From NCBI GenBank assembly GCA_049317465.1, contig JBMOIF010000076.1, positions 1-9,414 on the forward strand: 9,414 nucleotides of DNA, written 5' to 3'. Source of the stretch: CAIQIA01 sp049317465. GTDB lineage: Bacteria; Cyanobacteriota; Cyanobacteriia; PCC-6307; Cyanobiaceae. The first letter of the stretch is position 1. Each line of letters opens with the position of its first letter. Position numbers and translations under genes: made by a program. Positions 1 to 5,318 of the stretch are shown here, piece by piece. The notes under the pieces were generated by a model. It had not been told where the DNA came from. It did not search any database and saw only the letters and a program-made list of their open reading frames with translations.

Positions 1-438
1 GAAGCTGTCGCCGGGCAGGCCGTTCACCTGGGTGAAGGCCAGCATCTCGGCCGCCACCTTCAGGCTCAGATCCACCGCCTGCAGCGTGTCCCCGGGGGGT
101 GTGACCCGGTTGAGCACCTTCAGCAGCGGCAGGCCGCCGGTGACGTTGGCCAGCACCCGCAGGCCCCCGGTGGCGTGCTGGGAGCGGTTGACCGCGTCGT
201 AAAGACTCAGGGCGCGGGTGTAGCCCTCATGCCGGGCCCGGCTGAGGGTGTCGGCCCGCTGGCGCACCTGGGCGACAAAGGCCGGATCGCTGCTGCCGCT
301 CACCTCCCGGATCAGGGCGTCGGCGCTGGTGATGTTGGTCCAGCCCCCCGGCAGCACCGTGGCCAGGCCCTGCAGGGCCAGCACCGTGAGGTCGCGGCGG
401 GGCAGACGCTCCAGGCGTTCGAGAACGGTGGTGCTCAT
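1..438 (-). CDS. Unknown conserved-looking protein, N-terminal part (runs off left edge)
   Basis: This frame is open from an ATG at 438 to the window edge, giving the first 146 residues with no stop; the C-terminus lies outside. The protein starts MSTTVLERLERLPRRDL and looks soluble, largely helical and alanine/leucine rich. It has no signal peptide and no strong membrane segment, and I recognise no catalytic motif. Codon use, with G/C at third positions, matches the neighbours, which supports real coding. The ATG overlaps the stop of the upstream 171-residue gene in an ATGA (435-438), so the two are probably translationally coupled. Together they form the distal end of the psaM-por transcription unit. 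I cannot assign a function; a photosynthesis-related role is only guilt by association. Confidence 0.75.
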   Translation of the reverse strand, partial: MSTTVLERLERLPRRDLTVLALQGLATVLPGGWTNITSADALIREVSGSSDPAFVAQVRQRADTLSRARHEGYTRALSLYDAVNRSQHATGGLRVLANVTGGLPLLKVLNRVTPPGDTLQAVDLSLKVAAEMLAFTQVNGLPGDSF

Positions 439-950
439 GCGGCGGGCTCCAGAAGTTTCGGGGCCTTCAGAGCCGCGAGGCCCTTGAGGTCGAAGGCCGC
501 CAGCACCTGCCGCCGCTCGGCCTGGGGCAGGGCATCGTTCTGCTCGATCACCTTGACCTGGAACCGGTCGGCCACCAGCAGCGCCGACGCGTGCTCACCC
601 TGTTCGACCAGGGGCCACCCCTGCAGCCGCTCGGCGGCGGTGCTGAACTTGTCGCGGGCTTCCGGCGCCGTGGCGGTGTCCGAGATCGCCAGCAGGGCCA
701 GCAGGCGGTCGCCCTGCTTCAGACGGGCCTCGCTGAAGCCCCGCTTCTCCTGGCTGAACACCAGCTGCCGATCGGCTCCCGGGGGCGGGAACAGGCGGTT
801 GAACGCCGAACCGTTGACCACCGCGGCGGTGGGCAGCTCGGCGACGGTTCCTCCGGGCAGCCAGCTGCGGAAGGGCAGAACCACCACAGCGCCGACCAGC
901 AGCAGCAGAACCAGGGCTCCCCCCAGGAGCCATCGCAATGCCTTGGGCAT
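435..950 (-). CDS. Membrane-anchored protein of unknown function downstream of por (171 aa)
   Basis: The start is set at the ATG at 950 because GGAGGAGG, a near-perfect Shine-Dalgarno sequence, sits just before it (952-959 on the plus strand). A GTG at 965 would add five residues but would place that ribosome site inside the gene. Residues 5-28 form one strong hydrophobic segment after a Lys/Arg-containing start, so this is a membrane anchor or an uncleaved signal. The remaining roughly 140 residues are soluble and charged, with a segment around residues 64-95 (VFSQEKRGFSEARLKQG onward) and a second around 122-135 (SALLVADRFQVKV). From memory, similar proteins occur as conserved hypotheticals in marine picocyanobacteria; I know no function. 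It lies 45 bases after por and overlaps the next gene by 4 bases. Confidence 0.82.
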   Translation of the reverse strand: MPKALRWLLGGALVLLLLVGAVVVLPFRSWLPGGTVAELPTAAVVNGSAFNRLFPPPGADRQLVFSQEKRGFSEARLKQGDRLLALLAISDTATAPEARDKFSTAAERLQGWPLVEQGEHASALLVADRFQVKVIEQNDALPQAERRQVLAAFDLKGLAALKAPKLLEPAA

Positions 951-951
951 G

Positions 952-959
952 CCTCCTCC
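952..959 (-). promoter_or_regulatory. Strong ribosome binding site that decides the start of the 171-aa gene
   Basis: The minus strand reads GGAGGAGG followed by C and then ATG at 950-948. Pairing of the first GGAGG with the 16S anti-Shine-Dalgarno leaves 4 bases to the ATG. It is the clearest ribosome site in the window; most other starts here have none that I can see. It suggests that this gene has its own translation initiation and is not only coupled to por 45 bases upstream. Confidence 0.7.
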
Positions 960-995
960 AGGCACTCTGCTGGAGTGGTAGCCACGGCAGCGGCG

Positions 996-1979
996 TCAGG
1001 CCGCAAGACCCACCAGGCGGCTGGAGAGATCCCAGACCCGCTCGGCGGTGACCTGATCGCTGGCCTTCTCGGACAGCTCCTGGATGAACTGGCGACCGCC
1101 CTGACGCTGGCGGTTGCCCCAGCTCCAGTGGGCGCCGGAGGCCGCGAAGTCGCGGTCGGCAACCACCTGTGCCACCCGCTCGCCGGCCAGCTCCTGACTC
1201 ACATAGCCGCCGGTGATGGTCTTTTGGAACCAGGGGAAAACCTTCTGGAACACCGGCAGGCTGTGGCGGAAGAGCGGCGTGTCGGCGACGCAGCCGGGAT
1301 AGAGGGAGCTGAACGTGATGCCGGTGTCGGCATGGAAGCGCCGATGGAGCTCCCGGCTGGTGATCATGTTGCAGAGCTTGCTGTCCTTGTAGGCCTTGCC
1401 GGGCTTGAAGGGCTTGCCGTCGGCCATCGCCACCGGGGCCTGGAATCCGGCGGAGAAACCGGCGAGGTCGCCCAGATCAGCGGGGGCCGGGATCGGGATC
1501 TTGCCCCCCAGTTCCTTGGAGTTGGCGGTGACGGTGCCGAGGGTGACGACGCGCCTGTCGTCGCGCGGGGAGGCGATCAGATCGTCGAGCAGCAACCGGG
1601 TGAGCAGGAAATGGCCCAGGTGGTTGGTGGCCATCGAGAGCTCGTAGCCCTGGGGGGAACGCTCCGGCTGCTTGAGGAGGGGCTTGTAGACGGCGGCGTT
1701 GATGACCAGGGCGGCCAGGGGACGATCCAGGGCGCGGACGTCAGCCACGAACCGCCGCACCCGCTCGAGATCGGAGAGGTCGAGGGGCAGGATCAGCAGC
1801 CGTTCGGACGGGAGCCCGAGACCCTCGGCGGCAGCATGGGCCTTGGCTGTGTCACGGCAGGCCATCACGACGGTCCAGCCCCGCTGCACGAGGGCGCGGG
1901 TGGTCCAGAGACCGACGCCGGATGAAGCCCCCGTGACGATCGCCAGCCGTTCGGGCTCAAGGGGGGGCACGGGGGTCAT
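996..1979 (-). CDS. por: Light-dependent protochlorophyllide oxidoreductase (LPOR)
   Basis: This is the complete 327-residue LPOR (EC 1.3.1.33), which uses NADPH and light to reduce protochlorophyllide to chlorophyllide a. It is an SDR-fold enzyme: the nucleotide-binding motif TGASSGVG is at 16-23, the NAAVY block at 94-98, and catalytic Tyr197 and Lys201 lie in YKDSK. The LPOR-specific segment TANSKELGGKIPIPAPADLG is at 151-170 and the pigment-site cysteine is in PGCVADT (Cys230). Cys41 and Cys203 match Cys37 and Cys199 of the Synechocystis enzyme. The residue matching Synechocystis Cys89 is Ile93 here. Length is normal for the family. The ATG at 1979 overlaps the stop of the upstream coiled-coil gene (ATGA), implying translational coupling in the psaM-led operon. 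I cannot tell whether it is the only por copy in the genome. Confidence 0.96.
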   Translation of the reverse strand: MTPVPPLEPERLAIVTGASSGVGLWTTRALVQRGWTVVMACRDTAKAHAAAEGLGLPSERLLILPLDLSDLERVRRFVADVRALDRPLAALVINAAVYKPLLKQPERSPQGYELSMATNHLGHFLLTRLLLDDLIASPRDDRRVVTLGTVTANSKELGGKIPIPAPADLGDLAGFSAGFQAPVAMADGKPFKPGKAYKDSKLCNMITSRELHRRFHADTGITFSSLYPGCVADTPLFRHSLPVFQKVFPWFQKTITGGYVSQELAGERVAQVVADRDFAASGAHWSWGNRQRQGGRQFIQELSEKASDQVTAERVWDLSSRLVGLAA

Positions 1980-2326
1980 CGGTGTCGGTCAGGGGTGGGG
2001 GTGGGGGCGGGCAGCCACACAATGCGGCGGCGGTTGGGGGCGATCCACTGCTGTTCCTGCTGGAAAACCTCCTGCTGGCCTTCCAGGGAGAAGAGGCGAT
2101 CCAACTGGCGCTGGCGTTCCTGCAGACGCTGCACCTGAAGCTTCAGGTGGGCGCTCACGGCCAGATGGTTGTCGAGGCGCTGCTGATGGGCCAGCGACAG
2201 CTTGGTCAGCGAGACCACGGCAAGCACCACGCCGGCGACCTTGAGTACCAGCCCCAGGGAGGGATACAGCAGATCCCTGCTCACGGGAGCGGCGGCCACG
2301 GTCGGCTGGGGAGGGCGGGTCACCAT
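1976..2326 (-). CDS. Small single-TM coiled-coil protein, FtsB/DivIC-like layout
   Basis: The protein has 116 residues. A proline-rich N-terminus (1-20) is followed by one membrane helix at about 23-42. Residues about 46-82 form a Gln/Leu/Arg-rich heptad-like helix (HQQRLDNHLAVSAHLKLQV and on) that should form a coiled coil. The C-terminus carries WIAPNRRRIVWLPAP. One TM plus a short periplasmic or lumenal coiled coil is the layout of septum-formation proteins FtsB/DivIC/FtsL, but I see no sequence signature that proves it, so this is architecture only. The stop overlaps the por start (ATGA at 1976-1979), making it part of the por unit. The ATG has no obvious ribosome site; a GC-rich hairpin lies just upstream. 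The distal Pro/Thr-rich tail looks dispensable. Confidence 0.78.
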   Translation of the reverse strand: MVTRPPQPTVAAAPVSRDLLYPSLGLVLKVAGVVLAVVSLTKLSLAHQQRLDNHLAVSAHLKLQVQRLQERQRQLDRLFSLEGQQEVFQQEQQWIAPNRRRIVWLPAPTPTPDRHR

Positions 2327-2339
2327 GCGGGTCGGGATC

Positions 2340-2390
2340 GGGGCCGGAGGGGGAGAGAGCGACAGCCGCTTCTAACGCACCCCCGGCCCC
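2340..2390 (-). other. Intercistronic GC-rich stem-loop after psaM
   Basis: Bases 2340-2350 pair with 2380-2390. This gives eight consecutive GC pairs (GGGGCCGG with CCGGCCCC), then one G-U in the minus-strand RNA, then two more GC pairs. The 29-base loop holds a further 4-bp stem (AGCG 2358-2361 with CGCT 2367-2370). It fills most of the 80-base gap between the psaM stop and the coiled-coil gene start. No U-run follows on the minus strand, so it is not a textbook intrinsic terminator. It could partly stop transcription, or block 3' decay of a psaM mRNA; both are inferences. Plus-strand RNA could also fold here, but no plus-strand gene uses it. Confidence 0.55.
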
Positions 2391-2406
2391 ATGGCCAGCC
2401 GATGGA

Positions 2407-2499
2407 TCAGGCGCGGTAGAGGCTCACAGACAGACGCACGGCGAGGACGGCGGCATGGGCGGCCACCACGAGGGCAATGGCGATCTCGGCGGTAGACAT
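2407..2499 (-). CDS. psaM: Photosystem I subunit XII, PsaM-like (30 aa)
   Basis: This tiny gene encodes one hydrophobic helix with the C-terminal signature LAVRLSVSLYRA. It parallels the LAFRLSTELYK end of Synechocystis PsaM, and the preceding ALVVA block also matches. PsaM is a 30-31 residue single-helix subunit of cyanobacterial photosystem I that sits near the trimer contact region in the thylakoid membrane. I chose the ATG at 2499 because it gives the family length; the open frame continues upstream to about 2649, but that extension is not PsaM-like and would run into phoU. Compared with Synechocystis, the mid-helix Leu-Pro is His15-Ala16 here. It is the first gene of the leftward por cluster. 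No clear ribosome site is visible. A GACAAT sequence (2521-2526, minus strand) 22 bases before the ATG is a weak candidate -10. Confidence 0.85.
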   Translation of the reverse strand: MSTAEIAIALVVAAHAAVLAVRLSVSLYRA

Positions 2500-2615
2500 C
2501 GGTTCGGCGCGGACTGGCTCATTGTCCTTGCCCGACCGCCGGCGCAGGGCCGCTGTCACACCTCTTGACCACGACGCGGGGAGGACAGGCCCGGGAGGCT
2601 GGCTAGGCTGAAGGA
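2500..2615. promoter_or_regulatory. Divergent intergenic region between psaM and phoU
   Basis: These 116 bases separate the psaM start (leftward) and the phoU start (rightward) and must hold, or adjoin, promoters for both. Leftward I see GACAAT (2521-2526) as a possible -10, and GTGACA at 2554-2559 on the minus strand resembles a -35 but sits about 27 bases away, too far for a classic pair. Rightward, TAGGCT (2604-2609) could be a -10 for a start very close to the phoU GTG at 2616; TTGACC (2565-2570) is too distant to pair with it. None is convincing alone. I see no gene, repeat or terminator in it. Confidence 0.4.
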
Positions 2616-3293
2616 GTGCTGAAACACAGAGTCCCCCAACACCGTCCATGGCGGCCCTACCGGCCCGGTGCCACCCGCCATGCCCTCGGTGCCCTCAAGC
2701 AGAAACTGCTGCGGGTGGGGTCGATGGTCGAGGAATCAGCGGTGCTCACCCGCGCCGTGCTCGCCGTTCCCGATCTCGAGGCCGCCCCGATGGTGCGCCG
2801 CGGAGACGACCGCATCGACCGCCTCTACCGGGAACTGGAGCACGACTGCCGCCAGTTGCTCACCGGGCGCCGCCTGCGGGACCCGGAGGTGGGCGAAGTG
2901 CTGAGTTACCTGCACGGCGTCCGCGACCTGGAGCGGATCGGCGACTACTGCAAGGAGGTGGCCGAACTGGGGGAACAGCTACTGCCCTACCAGCCCCTGG
3001 CGCTGCGGGAGCCGCTGCTGACGATGCTGGACCGCTGCCGCTCCCTGCTCTCCCTCGCCCTGGACGGGGTGAGCGACGGCGATGCAGGGGCCGGCGTGCG
3101 GCTGCTTGCCCTCGATGATCTGGTGGACCACGACTACGAACGGCTGCTGAAGCTGCTCTGCGACCGGGAACACACCATCGGCCTGCCGGCAGAGGCGACA
3201 CCACTGCTGGTGCTGACCGTGCGCTGCCTGGAGCGCATGGCCGACCATGCCGTGAATGTCAGCCGTCGCATGGGACGTCCAGGCGATGGCTGA
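2616..3293 (+). CDS. phoU: PhoU-family phosphate/metal-responsive regulator
   Basis: The product has about 225 residues, the usual PhoU length. PhoU proteins are all-helical, made of two three-helix bundles that bind metal clusters, and they damp phosphate uptake by the Pst transporter and signalling by a PhoR-type kinase. Visible hallmarks are HALGALKQKLLRVGSMVEES at 22-41, RDLERIGDY at 103-111 in the first bundle, and CLERMADHAVNV at 204-215 in the second. The last two are the paired acidic E/DxxxD motifs. The start is uncertain: the only usable in-frame upstream start is GTG 2616, whose AAGGAG (2611-2616) overlaps the codon itself, and the next Met (2724) would cut into the conserved first helix. 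No pst or phoBR gene is nearby. crr6 follows with an 8-base overlap, so the two are probably co-transcribed. Confidence 0.88.
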   Translation: MLKHRVPQHRPWRPYRPGATRHALGALKQKLLRVGSMVEESAVLTRAVLAVPDLEAAPMVRRGDDRIDRLYRELEHDCRQLLTGRRLRDPEVGEVLSYLHGVRDLERIGDYCKEVAELGEQLLPYQPLALREPLLTMLDRCRSLLSLALDGVSDGDAGAGVRLLALDDLVDHDYERLLKLLCDREHTIGLPAEATPLLVLTVRCLERMADHAVNVSRRMGRPGDG

Positions 3294-3768
3294 CCCCCCG
3301 CAGACCATGATCACCGTCACTGCCGATCAGATCCGCCGGCTCGACACCGAACCGCTGCAGCCCCTGCGGCAGCTGCCCACGGCCGGCCTGCTCGCCCTGG
3401 AGGACCAGCTCAGCCTCGAGCTGCAATGGCCGCGGGCCGACGACGATCCGCGCGAACTGTCCGAAATCCCTGAGCTGAGGCTCTGGAGCCTGCGGGCGGA
3501 TGCCCGCTGCCCCTGGTTGCCGTTGCTGCTCGAACGCCGCTCGGGCCAGCTGGCCCGGCACGTGGCGATGCTCGTGCCCCATCAGTTCCAGCGCAGCGAG
3601 GGACTGCGCTTTGACACCGACGCGCTCAGCCTCTGGATCAGCCAGCGGTTGTTCCTGCTCGATGACTGGGCCCTGGAGCGGAGCCTGAACCTGCGGGGTC
3701 GCCTGGCCCAGATGGCGGCGGTGCTGGGCTTTGACCTCGACGAGTCGTTCTGGGACGGCCTGGCCTGA
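3286..3768 (+). CDS. crr6: Crr6-like NDH-1 complex assembly factor (DUF1817)
   Basis: The protein has 160 residues from the ATG at 3286, which lies inside the end of phoU. A second ATG at 3307 (MITVTADQIRRLD) also fits, and the conserved part begins there. Recognition rests on DPRELSEIPELRLW (54-67), the PWLPLLLERRSGQLAR block (76-91), and MLVPHQF (95-101), which I recall from the Crr6 family. Crr6 proteins, in Arabidopsis chloroplasts and in cyanobacteria (Slr1097 in Synechocystis), help assemble the hydrophilic arm of the photosynthetic NDH-1 complex around NdhI. They do not remain in the finished complex. No TM or signal is seen; it should act in the cytoplasm. It ends 6 bases before the convergent carrier gene. 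Confidence 0.83.
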   Translation: MADPPQTMITVTADQIRRLDTEPLQPLRQLPTAGLLALEDQLSLELQWPRADDDPRELSEIPELRLWSLRADARCPWLPLLLERRSGQLARHVAMLVPHQFQRSEGLRFDTDALSLWISQRLFLLDDWALERSLNLRGRLAQMAAVLGFDLDESFWDGLA

Positions 3769-3774
3769 AGCCCC

Positions 3775-4545
3775 TCAGCCCTGAAGCCAGAGCTGCAGGG
3801 CCCGGCGGCCGCTGTCGACCGCCAGGACCACCGTGAGCAGCCGCAGCCCCTGGGCGAGGCGTCGGGGCGGCACTCCCTGCAGCCGTCGCGCGGCCCAGCG
3901 GGCGCCACAGGCGGCCGAGATCCCGAGCACCAGGGCAGGCCCGGGCAGCCCCCTGCCGACGGCGAGGAACTGGGCCGAGGCGCCACAGGCGGCGGCCAGC
4001 ACCGCCACGGTGCTGAGTCTCACCGCCTGGTGAATCGGCTGCTGCAGACCCGCAACCAACAGCGGCACCATCACCAGGCCGCCGCCGACGCCGAGCATGC
4101 CGCTGGCCAGGCCGGCAATCGAGCCCACCAGCAGCAATCCCCCCACGGGAGCCGGCGCCATGGCGATGCCGGCCCCCGTGGCATCCGGGTCGGGCCTGGC
4201 ACGGATGGTGACGGCCAGCAGGCCGTAAAGCAACGCCTGCAGCAGCAGCAGCTGCCAGCCCACCAGCAGCCCACCCAGGTGACTGAAGAGCACCCCGAAG
4301 ACGACGGCGCCGGAGGCCATGGCGAGGGCCGAGACCGGCGGCAGCCTGCCGCTGCGCAGATGCGTGAGGGTGCCGGCGGCGGTCGTGGGCACGATGGCCA
4401 GGGTGCTGGTGGCCAGGGCCTGATGGGGCCCCAGCCCCAGCAGCAGCAGCAGCGGCGAAAAGATGAGTCCGCCGCCGATCCCGAGGAATCCCGACAGCAC
4501 CCCGGCGACGAGTCCGACGGGCACCATGGTGAGCGCCTCCAGCAT
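3775..4545 (-). CDS. TSUP-family (TauE/SafE) membrane carrier
   Basis: This 256-residue integral membrane protein is made of two related halves. Each half opens with the TSUP signature: SGFLGIGGGLIFSPLLLLLG (18-37) and GLASGMLGVGGGLVMVPLL (145-163). Around eight hydrophobic segments are visible. The family (PF01925) moves anions or sulfur compounds such as sulfite, sulfoacetate, thiosulfate or sulfonates across the plasma membrane. Substrate cannot be read from sequence and no sulfur-metabolism gene is nearby. The start at 4545 is chosen because the glycine-rich first helix follows directly; an alternative Met lies six codons in. The longer upstream frame reads through the oppositely oriented acyltransferase gene and is not credible. 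Leucine-coding CAG/CTG runs (for example 4440-4454) reflect poly-Leu stretches in membrane helices. Confidence 0.9.
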   Translation of the reverse strand: MLEALTMVPVGLVAGVLSGFLGIGGGLIFSPLLLLLGLGPHQALATSTLAIVPTTAAGTLTHLRSGRLPPVSALAMASGAVVFGVLFSHLGGLLVGWQLLLLQALLYGLLAVTIRARPDPDATGAGIAMAPAPVGGLLLVGSIAGLASGMLGVGGGLVMVPLLVAGLQQPIHQAVRLSTVAVLAAACGASAQFLAVGRGLPGPALVLGISAACGARWAARRLQGVPPRRLAQGLRLLTVVLAVDSGRRALQLWLQG

Positions 4546-4565
4546 GGCGGCCTGCCCCGGAGCGG

Positions 4566-5318
4566 ATGAACCTTCCAGACTCCCCCATTGCCGGCACCGC
4601 CTGGGGCCTGCTGCCGCTTCTAGACGCCGACGGCGAGCGGCAGATGGCCATCGACCGCTGGATGCTGGCCGCCGTCGGACAGAACGGCCTGCCGCCGGCC
4701 CTGCTGCGCTTCTACACCTGGAGCGTCCCCACCGTGTCCCTGGGCCGCCATCAGCGGCAGGCCCACGCCTCCCTGCCGCCGGACGTGGCTGTGGTGAGGA
4801 GACCCAGCGGAGGAGCCGCCGTGCTCCACGGGGGAGACCTCTGCTACGCCCTGGCCCTGGCATCACCACCCAGGGGCCAGCGCCGCAGCTACGTCGCCAC
4901 GACCCAGTGGCTGCAGCGGGCGATGAACCGGCTCGATCATCAGCTGCAGCCCGGCAGTTCTCCCCAGACGGCAGGGCCCCACTGCTTCGCAACGGCCACG
5001 GCCGCCGACCTGCTCGACGAAGGCGGCGACAAACGGATCGGCAGCGCCCAGCTCTGGAGCCGCGGCCGGCTGTTGCAGCACGGATCGATCCAGCTGCGCC
5101 CGCCCATGGCGCTGTGGCGGCAGCTGTTCGGCAACGACCCCGGGGCCCCGCCCCCCTGGCCCCTGGCCGCCGATGCGCTGGCCGCCCACCTGAGCGCTGC
5201 CGCGGCGGCGAATCTGTTCGCGCGTCAGCCCCTGGTCCTGCCCCTGCCGACCTCGGAGGTTTCCGGCAGGGCAGCGATGCTGCGGGCGATGGAGGCCAGC
5301 GAGAACCCCATGGGGTAG
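4566..5318 (+). CDS. Lipoate-pathway acyltransferase/ligase, LipM/LplA type
   Basis: The product has 250 residues with the BPL/LplA/LipB catalytic fold (PF03099). It would attach octanoate or lipoate to the lipoyl domains of 2-oxoacid dehydrogenases or the glycine cleavage H protein in the cytoplasm. Visible motifs are the family start RQMAIDRWML (25-34), the acyl-binding loop VVRRPSGGAAVLHGGDL (76-92), and KRIGSAQ with LLQHGSI (156-175), containing the conserved lysine Lys156. Cys140 in HCF, 16 residues before that lysine, matches the spacing of the acyl-carrying cysteine of Bacillus LipM. An octanoyltransferase is therefore as likely as a lipoate ligase. The loop has GGA where GGG is more common. 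The start codons of this gene and the divergent carrier gene are 20 bases apart. Its last 31 codons overlap the 3' end of the M50 gene on the other strand. Confidence 0.87.
   Translation: MNLPDSPIAGTAWGLLPLLDADGERQMAIDRWMLAAVGQNGLPPALLRFYTWSVPTVSLGRHQRQAHASLPPDVAVVRRPSGGAAVLHGGDLCYALALASPPRGQRRSYVATTQWLQRAMNRLDHQLQPGSSPQTAGPHCFATATAADLLDEGGDKRIGSAQLWSRGRLLQHGSIQLRPPMALWRQLFGNDPGAPPPWPLAADALAAHLSAAAAANLFARQPLVLPLPTSEVSGRAAMLRAMEASENPMG

Noticed and set aside
951..995. Small inverted repeats (TCCAG/CTGGA and CACTC/GAGTG) after por
   Set aside because: They are 5-bp stems that exclude each other and have no T-run, too weak to call a terminator.
591..1925. A 444-codon plus-strand open frame opposite por and the 171-aa gene
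   Set aside because: It is antisense to por, whose motifs are unmistakable, and its translation is compositionally biased with no recognisable domain.
2500..2649. N-terminal 50-codon extension of psaM
   Set aside because: It would overlap the phoU start and adds Pro/Arg-rich sequence foreign to the 30-31 residue PsaM family.
4440..4454. CAG trinucleotide runs, a possible simple repeat
   Set aside because: They are the complement of CTG leucine codons in membrane helices of the carrier, as are similar runs near 4240 and 5863; no separate repeat element is needed.
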